Assembly: GCA_003164815.1 (NCBI GenBank)
Contig: PLUF01000009.1
Coordinates: forward strand, 1 to 36,251
From: Candidatus Gagatemarchaeum stordalenia
GTDB taxonomy: Archaea > Thermoproteota > Nitrososphaeria > Nitrososphaerales > Gagatemarchaeaceae
Reading direction: 5' to 3'
Length of the DNA: 36,251 nucleotides
A program made the position numbers and the translations under genes. Numbering within the stretch: the stretch's first letter is position 1; the number at the start of each line of letters is the position of its first letter. Below are positions 17,917 to 26,336 of the stretch, piece after piece. Under the pieces are notes generated by a model, which saw only the letters and a list, made by a program, of their open reading frames with translations, was not told where the DNA came from and ran no database searches.

Positions 17917-18666
17917 TTAGGTCCTGTTCGAGTCAAACGAAGGATCGGGGACCGGATCAAGCTTAGAGTGCCGCAACAGAACATCTGCGCGGGCGAGGTT
18001 GAAGAGCAACCTTTGACCGAGGGGAGCGTCCCCCTTGGGGAAGACCAATCGCCCGATTCGGTACATATCCCTATACCGGCCGAAAGTCATCACGTTTCGA
18101 CTCCATAGCCCCTTTCTTCTGGATACCCTCACCTTAACGAACTTGTGGGGCGGAATGGATTCGGGATACTCAAGAAATCTGTACTTCCCGAGGGCCCTCG
18201 CCCTGTTCCAAATGTCCCAATCCTCGAACCAATTGACGTCTCGCCAGCCGAGGCTTCGAAGCAAGTCGGCCGGTCCAATCGTTATGTTTGACCGCTCGTC
18301 GACGGCCGTTCTCTTTGTCGCGAGTATCATCCCCTCGTAATCTCGGTGATACCTGAGTAGGAGGTCTCTTATCCCGGGGGCGGAAAACACATCATCACAA
18401 TCAACGTGTGCAAGTATGTACTTACCGCGACTCGCCTCCAGAGCAATCTGCCTGCCTCTTCCTCGCGTACACCTCCTTTCGATGCAGCTAATCAGCCCTC
18501 TCTGTTGATAATCATGAAGTATCTCCATGGACCCATCGTTGCTCAGATTGTCTACCACAATGACTTCAATCGAAACGAGATCGGAGAGCGCAAGGACGCT
18601 GTCAAGACTTTCTTTCAGCCGTTCTGCATCGTTGTAGCACAGCATGCATATCGAATAGTCCACCAT
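17917..18666 (-). CDS. GT2-family glycosyltransferase
   Basis: This GT-A enzyme has about 249 residues from ATG 18666. YSICMLCYNDAERLKESLDS opens the fold, VIVVDNLSNDGS is the nucleotide loop, RGRGRQIALEASRGKYILAHVDCDDVF carries the D-x-D metal motif, and GWRDVNWFEDWDIWNRARALG is the acceptor-side E-D region. An upstream TTG at 18765 would add 33 residues that do not resemble the family. A TATA-like TTTAT at 18701-18705 lies inside that extension, so I prefer ATG 18666. The C-terminus is basic with no membrane segment. It is a clear relative of the GT2 at the right edge of the window, sharing the YSIC..YNDA start, the GRQ-A-E-SRG-Y-L segment and the DDVF motif. The sugar is unknown. Confidence 0.88.
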   Translation of the reverse strand: MVDYSICMLCYNDAERLKESLDSVLALSDLVSIEVIVVDNLSNDGSMEILHDYQQRGLISCIERRCTRGRGRQIALEASRGKYILAHVDCDDVFSAPGIRDLLLRYHRDYEGMILATKRTAVDERSNITIGPADLLRSLGWRDVNWFEDWDIWNRARALGKYRFLEYPESIPPHKFVKVRVSRRKGLWSRNVMTFGRYRDMYRIGRLVFPKGDAPLGQRLLFNLARADVLLRHSKLDPVPDPSFDSNRT

Positions 18667-18700
18667 GACCTTGCGAATCCATCTCGCCGATTCCAAACTG

Positions 18701-18705
18701 ATAAA
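18701..18705 (-). promoter_or_regulatory. TATA-like box upstream of the GT2 gene
   Basis: On the minus strand the sequence reads AAAGGGTTTATCAG, a purine-rich patch then TTTAT, centred about 37 nt before ATG 18666. With the usual 26-27 nt TATA-to-start spacing this predicts a leader of about 10 nt. It argues against the longer TTG 18765 start. Confidence 0.45.
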
Positions 18706-18850
18706 CCCTTTCTGCCGGGCTACGTCGGCAGGCTTCCAAGCACGCGTTTCGGTTTCCTGATTCAATCCTACGAGGGTCGCTTGGAATTCTGACGAATCTT
18801 TTTCCCAGATGATGGACCTCTCTACTGGCTACGGACAGGTGTAGAGGCAA

Positions 18851-18870
18851 GAAGCAAGAGGAAGCAAGAG
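18851..18870. repeat. Tandem 10-bp direct repeat
   Basis: GAAGCAAGAG occurs twice head to tail, and the flanks (AGGCAA before, CCAAGC after) are also purine-rich. It could be slippage or a protein site. No function is shown. Confidence 0.6.
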
Positions 18871-19088
18871 CCAAGCTTAATCGCCTGCCGCTCATTCCCA
18901 TGAATTGCTGTAATCCCCGGAGAAGGAAATTCCCACTTCAAGGGCTAGGGGGTTTTCCGCCTCTCTGATACCTCGGTCACGGGCATCCGACTCATCGCAG
19001 CCTCGAGGATTCCGGCGCGACCTCCCTTTTGCATGAATCTTGGTAGACACCACTGGTGCTGAACTTCGAAGTGCACGCTGTTCGGATT

Positions 19089-20237
19089 CTAGACGTTCCT
19101 GAGCACCCTCGCCAATTCCTTCCCCACGACCCGCCAGTCATGCTGTTCAATCACTAGCTTGCGTGCATTCCTACCTAACGATTCGCATAGTTCAGGGTTA
19201 CTGTTCAGCTTCGCTATCAATTCGGGATACTTACTAAAGTCGTCTTCAATGATGATGTTCCTTCCATCTTCGACATCCAGACCTTCGGCCGCCTTCTTGC
19301 TCGCGATTATGGGTCTCTCACAAGCCATCCATTCGAGGATCTTCAAGCGGGTACCGGATCCGAACCTTAGTGGTGCTATACAAATCGAAGCCGCGTTGAT
19401 ATAATCAACCACATTCTCAACGACACCGAGTACAGCAATCCCACGACCTGGAGGCACCTTCAGCTTGTCAGTCCTCCTCCCAGTGAACACAAAAACTGAT
19501 CTCGGATCTAGTTTCCTAGTCTTCGGGCAAATTTCACTCATTATTGTGTTTGCGGCGTCCCGATTCGGAATGTACCCGTAGCTTCCCATGAACAGTATTA
19601 TGTTAGCGTCTTGCATTGAAAGTGCTCTCTTCACTGCTGTTCCCCTATCCTCAATCCTTCGAAATCGCCGGGTATCGACGCCGTTCGGCACTACCGAGAC
19701 CTTATCCTGAGCCACTCTGAGACTCCCACAAAGTAGAGATTTGTCGCCAGTCGAGGGTATTGTGATATGACTGTAGGCTCTGCAGCAGAGAGTCTCATAC
19801 GCCCTCACCCGTTCCCATTCTGAAGGTTTCACAGCATCGTACTGTCTCAGTATGTCCCACTCGACATTATGTTCGTCGAGAACGATGGGTCTCAGACTCA
19901 GTCCGAGAAGAAACCCACACCACGCTGTGTATAGCTGCTGCACGTAGATGACGTCGTAATCCATCGTTTTTCTTAGGTCCCGCATGGATGCCAATGACCG
20001 AAGACCATATGACATCGCGCTGCTCAAGTGCAGAGGATAGCTGTACTCGGGTCCGTTTAGCCACCTGCATTTCTGAAGCTCGAGCCCAGGCTGCATTTGA
20101 AGGGACTTGACCGCCGGAACCAGGACTCCAACTCGTGCGCCCGCCTGGCTGAGACCTTGGATGAGGCCGTGAACCCTTGCCTCAGCGCCATATTCAGGAT
20201 CTCCCCACGGTTCTTGGGTAATGAAGAGGACCTTCAT
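19089..20237 (-). CDS. GT4-family glycosyltransferase
   Basis: This 382-aa protein starts at ATG 20237 with GAGGA seven bases upstream. MKVLFITQEPWGDPEYGAEARVHGLIQGL opens the N-domain. VYVQQLYTAWCGF and LDEHNVEWDILRQYD are the acceptor-side strand and loop, and VVPNGVDTRRFRR starts the C-domain. IILFMGSYGYIPNRDAANTI, ASICIAPLRFGSGTRLKILEWMACERPIIASK and AAEGLDVEDGRNI are the donor-site elements of the GT4 branch with 'GSGTRLKILE' in place of the first Glu of E-x7-E. It lies 422 nt upstream of the minus-strand GT2 and divergently from the FkbM methyltransferase. It probably adds a sugar to the same glycan as its neighbours; donor and acceptor are unknown. Confidence 0.9.
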   Translation of the reverse strand: MKVLFITQEPWGDPEYGAEARVHGLIQGLSQAGARVGVLVPAVKSLQMQPGLELQKCRWLNGPEYSYPLHLSSAMSYGLRSLASMRDLRKTMDYDVIYVQQLYTAWCGFLLGLSLRPIVLDEHNVEWDILRQYDAVKPSEWERVRAYETLCCRAYSHITIPSTGDKSLLCGSLRVAQDKVSVVPNGVDTRRFRRIEDRGTAVKRALSMQDANIILFMGSYGYIPNRDAANTIMSEICPKTRKLDPRSVFVFTGRRTDKLKVPPGRGIAVLGVVENVVDYINAASICIAPLRFGSGTRLKILEWMACERPIIASKKAAEGLDVEDGRNIIIEDDFSKYPELIAKLNSNPELCESLGRNARKLVIEQHDWRVVGKELARVLRNV

Positions 20238-20653
20238 GATTGGTCCTCAACTTCAGATTCATGGACATCATTAACAATCCTCAAGCAAGTTGTTTCACCG
20301 CGTGACATCACTCGCCGGCAGTCCCCCTCAGTAGAAACCAAATGAGACCTCTCGCGCGACAAGATCCCACCACCAATCTTGCATCTCTTGCTCCCGATGG
20401 TGGGTACCACAGAATACATTGGTTCAAAGTGACCAGGGAGGACCAAACTCTAGATTGAGCAATGACGCGATTTCCACATTCCAATTCACATTTCTCACTG
20501 ATTCCGCCTCGCGCTTCAGGGCACGAACCATTTTTCATATTCTCACGCAAGAAGAAGTATCCCGTTTCACATGCGATGCCTCTAGAAAACACACAACGGT
20601 AATAAACAGTCCGTCCTGCAACCAGTCCCAGACGAGATTGAGGTGATGCGCAA
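20238..20653. other. 416-nt divergent intergenic region
   Basis: This region separates the minus-strand GT4 from the plus-strand FkbM gene and must carry promoters for both. On the plus strand TAATAAAC near 20600-20607 is a candidate TATA box for the FkbM gene. On the minus strand the best candidate is an AT-rich GTTAATG about 32 nt before ATG 20237. No open frame here looks like protein. Confidence 0.5.
20640..20647 (+). promoter_or_regulatory. Strong ribosome binding site for the FkbM gene
   Basis: GAGGTGAT is a full-length match to the complement of the 16S rRNA 3' end and sits six bases before ATG 20654. It fixes the start and shows that this genome uses Shine-Dalgarno leaders as well as leaderless messages. 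Confidence 0.75.
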
Positions 20654-21418
20654 ATGAGATTCGGAAAGGCCGATAACGCCTTTCAAAGGTTCGTTATGCG
20701 AACCAAATATCTGAGGTACGTTGCGAAGAAAGTTCATTTCCGATATACCTCTGCGGTTGATCAGGATACTCGGATTGTCTTGCGGTTCGGCACAGATGAC
20801 CATTGGGTGGCGAGCGAGATATTCGATTCAAGACCGTACGAGAGATACTTTGCGCCAGAAGCTGGGAAGCTAGTGGTTGACGCAGGAGCAAACATAGGTT
20901 GCTTCACCTTAAGGTCAGCAGGGCTCGTTGGGAAATCAGGGAGAGTCATAGCCTTCGAACCGTCTCGTAGGAGTTACTCAATCCTTGTGAAGAACACGAG
21001 GCTGAACGATCTGAAGAACGTACTGGCCCTGAATTTCGGCCTTGGGGAGAAAGAGAGAGAGATACAGCTCTGGCTCCACAACAAGTCTGTATTCGATTCA
21101 ACAATCAAGGTGGAAAGAAATGATGTGAAACCACTGGGCGTCGAACGGGTGCAGATAAAAGAACTAGACGACGTCTTGGAAGGGCTTGAAATCGACAAAT
21201 TGGATTTTCTTAAACTTGACACCGAAGGGACTGAACTTGGCATCTTGAAAGGTGCGACGAGGAGCCTGAATCGGTTCCATCCTAAGATAGCAGGGGAGGC
21301 TCATCCTGGGTGGAGCGACTCAGGCGCGGCTCTCCTCGAATATCTCAAGACCTTCAACTACAAAGGAAAGGTGGAACCATCTCCGATAAAAGAGGCGGAG
21401 TTCTTCTATGCTTGGTAG
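20654..21418 (+). CDS. FkbM-family SAM-dependent methyltransferase
   Basis: This 254-aa protein has a basic N-terminal helix region, then HWVASEIFDSRPYERYF, the usual lead into the FkbM domain. VVDAGANIGCFTL (74-86) is the SAM-binding motif I, and VIAFEPSRRSY holds the acidic ribose-binding residue. LDFLKLDTEGTELGILKGA is the diagnostic FkbM motif near the active site, and IAGEAHP closes the core. Family members O-methylate sugars or other hydroxylated metabolites, and they are common in glycan clusters where they cap or decorate chains. A related gene on the minus strand at 34.3-35.0 kb is broken by frameshifts, so this may be the only working copy here. The 3' end faces the 836-aa surface protein with 44 nt between them. 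Confidence 0.92.
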   Translation: MRFGKADNAFQRFVMRTKYLRYVAKKVHFRYTSAVDQDTRIVLRFGTDDHWVASEIFDSRPYERYFAPEAGKLVVDAGANIGCFTLRSAGLVGKSGRVIAFEPSRRSYSILVKNTRLNDLKNVLALNFGLGEKEREIQLWLHNKSVFDSTIKVERNDVKPLGVERVQIKELDDVLEGLEIDKLDFLKLDTEGTELGILKGATRSLNRFHPKIAGEAHPGWSDSGAALLEYLKTFNYKGKVEPSPIKEAEFFYAW

Positions 21419-21462
21419 GTTCAGGTCCTCCCAAGCTCCCATGTCAGTGGTTTGCCCGACCG

Positions 21463-23973
21463 TTACTCATGCGGGATTCTGGATCTGAGGTGCCTGCTCC
21501 TGAAAACGAGTAGTCCGACAGCCAATACGGCAGTCGTGCCGACTCCAGCGACGAGAAGCGTGGTCGTCGGGAGCGCCGGTACTATGTTTTTGGTGAAGGA
21601 TGCCGTCAGCGTGCCGTTGGAATCAGCGAACACGACCGTCGAGAGTTGGCTTGGCTGGGCTACACTAATGAGTCCAGCCACATCCCACCCCGAGAAAGAG
21701 CAGCCTACGCCAGAGGAACCCTCCACCTGGAAGTTGTCACCCGAGTCCTCCCAGTTGGCACCGGATGGAATAGTGCTCCCACACTCTACAGGACTCGCCA
21801 CAATCAGGATGGAATACTGATTCTGATAGGTCGTGGTTTGTGTGCCGCCTGGAGTTGCCGTTCCAAGGACCCCAGTTGATGCGAACCACCGCTCTGACCC
21901 ACCAGAACCCGAGAGCGGATTGGACAGTGACCATGGCGTTCCAAAGTCGAGCCACTGGACCGTGGGATTTCCAGTCACCGTGTAGGTCGTCGGCGTCCCT
22001 AATGTGACATAGCTGAGGACCGGAGCCTTGACATAGGGCGCGGCACCTCCAACGATGACGTACGAGAATTGTTGGCCGACCTGTTCGTAGTAGGTCACGG
22101 AGAATGCTGGACATGTCTGCTCCTGACAGGTCGTGAACGAGACCGTGCTCAAGATAGACTCCTCAGAATCGAAGCCATACCTGACATTCGGAGAGGCTGA
22201 AGCGACCGTTACTGTCAGCTGGCACGAGGGCAGTGCGGTGAATGGGTGTGGCTTGCCGTCACCTGAGAGCGATGTTGGTGAGATAGAACAACCTGCGAGC
22301 GTGAAGTTGTCGGGCGTACCTTGCTGCTCCGCAAGAGCGAGTGTTATGGGCTGGGTTACCGGCACCGAGAAAGTCGCCGTGATACTCCCGGCGCCGAGAA
22401 TCGTTACTGTCGTGGACGCTTTGCCAGGAAAGGCGAAGGTAATCCCTCCCGCATTGGCCGTCCACATGTTGAAAAGATAGCCGTCGTTCGGGGTCGCGGT
22501 GATTTGGAGGGATCCATAGCTTTCCCAGACCTTAGAGCCTGAGGGATCTGTGCCGCCAACTCCTGTAGGACTTACAATGAAACTGATCTGAAACTGGTCG
22601 GTGAAACTCGCCGTATCCTGATTACCTCCGATCTCTTGGCTGAAGCTACCCCCCTGCGATAGCGCCCACTGCTCCGTCTGGGACACCGCGACAGGACTCG
22701 CCACATTCACTTGCGACCGATAATCGAACCAAGCCGTGCAACTCGCGACCCCTCCTAGTTTTGTGGTTGAGATTGAGCATCCCGTCTGGCCGGTCCTGCC
22801 CAACTGCGTTCCAGACACATGGATGATGAGATCCGCGTCCCAAGTCCCCGGGTTAACTGGTTTTGCTCCGTAGGAGTTGAGGAGCTGCTGATATGCCGTG
22901 AGCTGGACCCCGGAGCACGTTCCGGTCGAGCAAGAGGATTGCGGCGGTGAGGTGGAGTTGAAGGACCCGGAGGCCGAGAACCCATTCCGAATGTCACCCG
23001 AGTTCGAGAATGACAGGGTGAACAGGCAGGATGGAAGCATCACAACAGAGCGCGGTTTGCCGTCGCTGGGGAAGGTCGACGGGCTCGAAGAGCACCCATT
23101 GACCGTAACGTTCGCGCTCGGCGCAGAATTGATCATGGCTATGGAAATCGGCTGAACGACAGCCGCCGTCGAGGTCGCCGTCGGACATGCGCCCACACAA
23201 CCCCGGATCGCATCGACGAACCAGAGCGCAGATTCGCCGGGACTGAGGACCCAGCTGCCCGTATTCGTGTTCGTCTGCGGTGAGGAGTAGACATGATAGG
23301 CGACCGCATCTGTGACCCACGCTGAACAGGTCGACTGGATGAGGGTGAAATTGCCCGGTGCGGTTACGCTCGCGCACGATTCAGAGCCAATCCCAACTAT
23401 AACGAAGGTATCTGTACTCGTCGTGGAGAACGTCAAAGAGCAGCCGTCGATGGAATTGCAGTCGTTGAAATCATACCTTGGAATGCTCGGACTAGTGTCG
23501 AAGGGGGCGGTCGTGTTTGCTCCCTTCACGCTGTACCCTATCATGTCCCACGATGACTCGGAGCTGTTGGTCGTACCCGTGATTGTGGTGGTCCCGGATA
23601 CGGGCGCTATTGCGTAATCTTCCCATACCATGGTGCCGTCGCCGCTCTCGGGATTGGTGGTGTAGGCGTATCTCTGCTGAAATGACATCCCTGGCCACGC
23701 ACTCGTCAGAGAGGTCAGGATTCCGTATCCCCCGCCGCGTGACAGAACACTCTCGGGGCTGAGAGCCACCTGGACGACCACGAGATCGCCTTGAGTAACC
23801 TGCAGCCCTATCGACTGACGTGAACAGCTGTTGCATCCGGTACTACTGGACGCATCGAGAGACAGGGGGTTTCCTGAGACGGCGGAGTGAGACTGCGCGG
23901 GGAGATAGAAGACTAGGATTAGGGCGAAGGCTATGATCATCGCAGTGGCTCTCCTCCTCTGCGAAGCGTTCAC
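21463..23973 (-). CDS. 836-aa anchored surface protein with 'GANTT' N-terminal domain
   Basis: The start is GTG 23973, fixed by a TATA box centred 25 nt upstream, so the message is probably leaderless. Residues 10-30 are a signal peptide. An N-terminal domain of about 250 residues (LSLDASSSTGC, YSVKGANTTAPFD at 148-159, VVGIG-type strands, WFVDAIRG) is shared with the 789-aa protein at 31.6 kb. Three or more beta-repeat units follow, each with a Cys-containing block such as GCSISPTSLSGDGKPHPF and strands ending in GSITATFS or GTLTASFT, like the stacked beta domains of archaeal cell-surface proteins. A C-terminal segment (TTTLLVAGVGTTAVLAVGLLVF, near 800-822) with basic residues anchors it. 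It is probably a cell-envelope or adhesin-like protein; the ligand is unknown. Confidence 0.88.
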   Translation of the reverse strand: MNASQRRRATAMIIAFALILVFYLPAQSHSAVSGNPLSLDASSSTGCNSCSRQSIGLQVTQGDLVVVQVALSPESVLSRGGGYGILTSLTSAWPGMSFQQRYAYTTNPESGDGTMVWEDYAIAPVSGTTTITGTTNSSESSWDMIGYSVKGANTTAPFDTSPSIPRYDFNDCNSIDGCSLTFSTTSTDTFVIVGIGSESCASVTAPGNFTLIQSTCSAWVTDAVAYHVYSSPQTNTNTGSWVLSPGESALWFVDAIRGCVGACPTATSTAAVVQPISIAMINSAPSANVTVNGCSSSPSTFPSDGKPRSVVMLPSCLFTLSFSNSGDIRNGFSASGSFNSTSPPQSSCSTGTCSGVQLTAYQQLLNSYGAKPVNPGTWDADLIIHVSGTQLGRTGQTGCSISTTKLGGVASCTAWFDYRSQVNVASPVAVSQTEQWALSQGGSFSQEIGGNQDTASFTDQFQISFIVSPTGVGGTDPSGSKVWESYGSLQITATPNDGYLFNMWTANAGGITFAFPGKASTTVTILGAGSITATFSVPVTQPITLALAEQQGTPDNFTLAGCSISPTSLSGDGKPHPFTALPSCQLTVTVASASPNVRYGFDSEESILSTVSFTTCQEQTCPAFSVTYYEQVGQQFSYVIVGGAAPYVKAPVLSYVTLGTPTTYTVTGNPTVQWLDFGTPWSLSNPLSGSGGSERWFASTGVLGTATPGGTQTTTYQNQYSILIVASPVECGSTIPSGANWEDSGDNFQVEGSSGVGCSFSGWDVAGLISVAQPSQLSTVVFADSNGTLTASFTKNIVPALPTTTLLVAGVGTTAVLAVGLLVFRSRHLRSRIPHE

Positions 23974-23992
23974 GTTGCTGACCCGGCCAACG

Positions 23993-24003
23993 TACTATAA
24001 GTA
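23993..24003 (-). promoter_or_regulatory. TATA box for the 836-aa surface protein
   Basis: TACTATAAGTA on the plus strand reads TACTTATAGTA on the minus strand, centred 25 nt before GTG 23973. That is the spacing for a transcript starting at or next to the start codon. The box is nearly palindromic, and the same 11-mer recurs at 34088-34098. Confidence 0.65.
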
Positions 24004-24145
24004 CGCTTAATGAATTCACCTTAACGACGGAGTTCATCGCTATCAGCAGGTCCTAGGACGAGCGGGTGCGCCCATCGCATGTCCCAGTTAGTTTCTTTAG
24101 GCAGACAGCTGGGAGCTTGGAGACCTTGTCGAGGCAGAGTGAAAG

Positions 24146-25258
24146 ATGAGGGTGTGCATGGTCGCAGACAAACCGCTCCCTCAGGATAGACCTACCGGGA
24201 TAGGGGTGGCCGCCTACGGCCTAGCACTGGCCTTGTCGAGGCGTGGCGTCACCGTAGACTACCTCTGTAGAGGCCTAGACGGAGGCGTGGAGTGCATCAA
24301 TAAATGCCTCACAATCCACACTCTGGACCACTTCTCAAGAGACAATGCCGAGGCCGTCTATCGAGTCATAAGGCAGACGGGATGCCGCGTGGTTCACGTC
24401 CACTCCAGCTCGGCCTTCCCTTCGGTGCTTCTTTCAAAGCTTCTCGGCCGAATCGTCGTAACTCACTCCCATGATACAGAATCCCTGCGCCCGCTTCGAC
24501 AAGGTCTCCTGCGGCAGGCAGGAGTGGACTTGAGTAATCGGATTATCGCTGTGAGCAAGGAGACGCAGAGGAAGGTTATCAGAACTCACCACGTCCCCCC
24601 TAGCAAGGTCGAGGTTGTCTATAACGGGGTGGACACAGGAGTATTCCGGGTCATCAGTGCCGACGAAGATAGGTCAATCAATCAGGGATTGAGCAGCCGC
24701 GATGGCCTCATTCTCTCAATCGGAGCGGTTCAACGAAGGAAGGGTCAATGGAGAGTAATCGAGACCCTCCCGGCAATCTTGAAGGAATGGCCCCACCTCG
24801 TTTACCTCAACATCGGTGCCATCTACGATCCGGATTACAGGGATGCGCTGATCCAGAGAGCCGGAGAACTGGGAGTAGGTCAGGCTGTTAGATTCATGAC
24901 GGGCGTTTCAGAAGAAGAGTTGGTCTCGATCATCAATCTCGCCACGGTTTGCGTTCATCCCTCGGTTCGGGAAGGATTTGGGCTCGCAGTCGTGGAGGAG
25001 ATGGCATGCGGCAAGCCCGTGGTCGCGTTCGACATCTCTGCACTTCCTGAAATCGTCGAAGACGGAGTCGACGGCATACTGGTAGCACCCCAGAATCCTG
25101 AAGGAATAACGAAATCCCTCCTCAATCTCTTGAATGACCCTTTGTTGGCCAAGAGAATCGGCGAGGCCGCCAGAGAGAAAGTCGCGACAAAGTTCACTTG
25201 GGATCTGGCTGCTATCCAGATGGAGAGAATCTACCAGACTCTCCTCTCTAATGGATAG
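24146..25258 (+). CDS. GT4-family glycosyltransferase
   Basis: This 370-aa protein starts at ATG 24146. MRVCMVADKPLPQDRPTGIG has the acceptor loop with TGIGVAAYGLALALSRRG. VVHVHSSSAF and VTHSHDTESLRPLR are acceptor-side elements, followed by IIAVSKETQRKV and VVYNGVDTGVFRV. The C-domain has LILSIGAVQRRKGQWRVIE, a CVHPSVREGFGLAVVEEMACGKPVV segment with an intact E-x7-E motif, and ALPEIVEDGVDGILVAPQNPEG. It is intact and probably active. It stands alone, divergent from the 836-aa surface protein, with a 354-nt gap after it. It may glycosylate that surface protein or extend the locus glycan, but only proximity supports either. Confidence 0.92.
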   Translation: MRVCMVADKPLPQDRPTGIGVAAYGLALALSRRGVTVDYLCRGLDGGVECINKCLTIHTLDHFSRDNAEAVYRVIRQTGCRVVHVHSSSAFPSVLLSKLLGRIVVTHSHDTESLRPLRQGLLRQAGVDLSNRIIAVSKETQRKVIRTHHVPPSKVEVVYNGVDTGVFRVISADEDRSINQGLSSRDGLILSIGAVQRRKGQWRVIETLPAILKEWPHLVYLNIGAIYDPDYRDALIQRAGELGVGQAVRFMTGVSEEELVSIINLATVCVHPSVREGFGLAVVEEMACGKPVVAFDISALPEIVEDGVDGILVAPQNPEGITKSLLNLLNDPLLAKRIGEAAREKVATKFTWDLAAIQMERIYQTLLSNG

Positions 25259-25418
25259 AAGGTGAGTACCTAGCAAGGGCGCAGTCAGCGTTGGCTAGTC
25301 TGAGATTTAGGTGCGAACTGACAAGAATGACCAAGAACGAGATGGCTGCGCAAGCACCTCTTCCGCATTTGGCCTTCATGCGTAGGGCCAGCTTATCGGG
25401 GTCTGATCTTCCGCATCG

Positions 25419-25426
25419 CTTAAATC
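25419..25426 (+). promoter_or_regulatory. TATA-like box upstream of the Tat-protein operon
   Basis: CTTAAATC, with CCGCATCG before it, predicts transcription starting near 25450. The operon of the Tat protein and the two to three following genes would then have a leader of about 160 nt, or start with the short ORF at 25458. Confidence 0.45.
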
Positions 25427-25457
25427 AACCAAATCCCAGCTCGGGAGTGAAAGACCC

Positions 25458-25601
25458 ATGAGACGACTCCATGCCGGCCTTGATTTCTCCTGTTTTCGCC
25501 CCGGTTACACCAGCTGCCCCAGAGCGGCCGAGAAGCTCGCAACTGGATTCTGGTCTGGGTTGACATTCGGAACACCCGGGAAGATTGGTGTTAGTTCCTA
25601 G
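25458..25601 (+). CDS. Possible 47-aa leader or small protein
   Basis: An ATG about 8 nt after the predicted transcript start opens 47 codons, reading MRRLHAGLDFSCFRPGY and ending IGVSS before TAG. It has two Cys and several Arg residues and no membrane segment. The stop lies 11 nt before the TTG of the Tat gene and overlaps the ribosome site of that gene, so translation of one could affect the other. No family is recognised, and the frame may be chance in GC-rich DNA. Confidence 0.22.
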   Translation: MRRLHAGLDFSCFRPGYTSCPRAAEKLATGFWSGLTFGTPGKIGVSS

Positions 25602-25605
25602 GTGA
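25600..25605 (+). promoter_or_regulatory. Ribosome binding site that supports a TTG start
   Basis: AGGTGA lies seven bases before TTG 25613 and supports that start, which places the twin-arginine motif at residues 16-17. Confidence 0.65.
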
Positions 25606-25612
25606 GATTACG

Positions 25613-26263
25613 TTGAACAATGGAGACAAAGAGACCGACGAAGTCAGGGGCGCGCAGAGACGGAAGTTCCTGACGATGGGTGTTGTGGGTGCTGCCGTCG
25701 TGGCTTCTGCGGCCGGCGTCGACCTCCTGAGACTTCCGCACAAGTCCTCGAGTTCGACCGGAACATCCCAATCGGCTCAGCCGGCGTCCCAAGGTTCGAG
25801 CGACCCGACGTTCGATGCGAACGGCGTTCAACTTCCATCTCTGACATCAGACCCTCCCCATAGAGAAGGCTCGATTTACTTCCGTTCCGACTCGTTGCAG
25901 GTGAGGTTGGATGACGGAACGTCTTACTACAACCTATCGAAGAACCAGATATTCAGCAAGGGCGGTGTCGTCCTGTCGCCGACTCCTCAGACGATCGTTA
26001 TCTGGAGGGCCCCGTTCCCCTGCACGGTCACGGCCGTAAAGGCATACCAAGACGTCGGAACGGGAAGCGTGGTCACCGCCTCCGATGGTCCTGCAGACCT
26101 CCTTCACAGTGATCTCGCGATTTCTTCGACTGCGACCTGGCAAGATGGTGGACCTCTCGCAAAGACCGCCGTGTCTGCGGGGGATTCGATTGCAATAAGG
26201 GTCGTTTCCGTCTCAGGTTCGCCGAACTATCTGGCGATCCAGGTAGAGTTGACCCAACCATAA
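25613..26263 (+). CDS. Tat-signal exported beta-rich protein
   Basis: This 216-aa protein carries a twin-arginine signal: GAQRRKFLTMG (13-23) followed by a hydrophobic stretch VVGAAVVASAAGVDLL. A Ser/Gln-rich linker (40-65) leads to a beta-rich domain. The piece REGSIYFRSDSLQVRLDDGTSY resembles the short 'GTIYF...DGT' beta motif of phage tail and trimeric fibre proteins. The end (IVIWRAPFPCTVTAVKAYQ..., DSIAIRVVSVSGSPNYLAIQ) also has a structural-protein look. The Tat route implies folding before export, perhaps as an oligomer. I do not recognise a named family. It heads a likely operon with the 1,338-aa protein 73 nt downstream. No catalytic motif is visible. Confidence 0.8.
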   Translation: MNNGDKETDEVRGAQRRKFLTMGVVGAAVVASAAGVDLLRLPHKSSSSTGTSQSAQPASQGSSDPTFDANGVQLPSLTSDPPHREGSIYFRSDSLQVRLDDGTSYYNLSKNQIFSKGGVVLSPTPQTIVIWRAPFPCTVTAVKAYQDVGTGSVVTASDGPADLLHSDLAISSTATWQDGGPLAKTAVSAGDSIAIRVVSVSGSPNYLAIQVELTQP

Positions 26264-26327
26264 CACCTACGAGTGGGTGATTTAGACGAGCACCTTCGTT
26301 CCATCGACCGAAATTCCGCTCATCTTC

Positions 26328-26332
26328 GGAGG
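26328..26332 (+). promoter_or_regulatory. Ribosome binding site supporting GTG 26337
   Basis: GGAGG lies four bases before GTG 26337. The next in-frame stop upstream is at 26283 and no ATG, GTG or TTG lies between, so the protein cannot be extended to include a signal peptide from a standard start. Confidence 0.6.
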
Positions 26333-26336
26333 AATA

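Larger units (their letters stand above)
18667..19088. other. 422-nt intergenic stretch between two minus-strand genes
   Basis: I see no convincing gene here. Reading frames that cross it are either the questionable N-terminal extension of the GT2 or antisense noise. It holds the TATA-like box for the GT2 and a tandem 10-bp repeat, listed separately. Base composition is more AT-rich than in the glycan operon. Confidence 0.5.
25259..25612 (+). other. 354-nt intergenic region with a promoter and a possible short ORF
   Basis: This stretch separates the GT4 from the Tat-protein operon. It has a TATA-like CTTAAATC at 25419-25426 and a 47-codon open frame (listed separately) ending 11 nt before the Tat gene. 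The first 150 nt show no feature that I can support. Confidence 0.5.

Noticed and set aside
17918..17950. TTCGAGTC reminiscent of a tRNA T-loop
   Set aside because: No matching T-stem, acceptor stem or anticodon arm can be drawn, and the sequence lies in the end of the GT2 gene.
18602..18901. Minus-strand 99-codon frame with a signal-like start
   Set aside because: It overlaps the GT2 start in another frame and changes to Arg-rich sequence right after the hydrophobic part.
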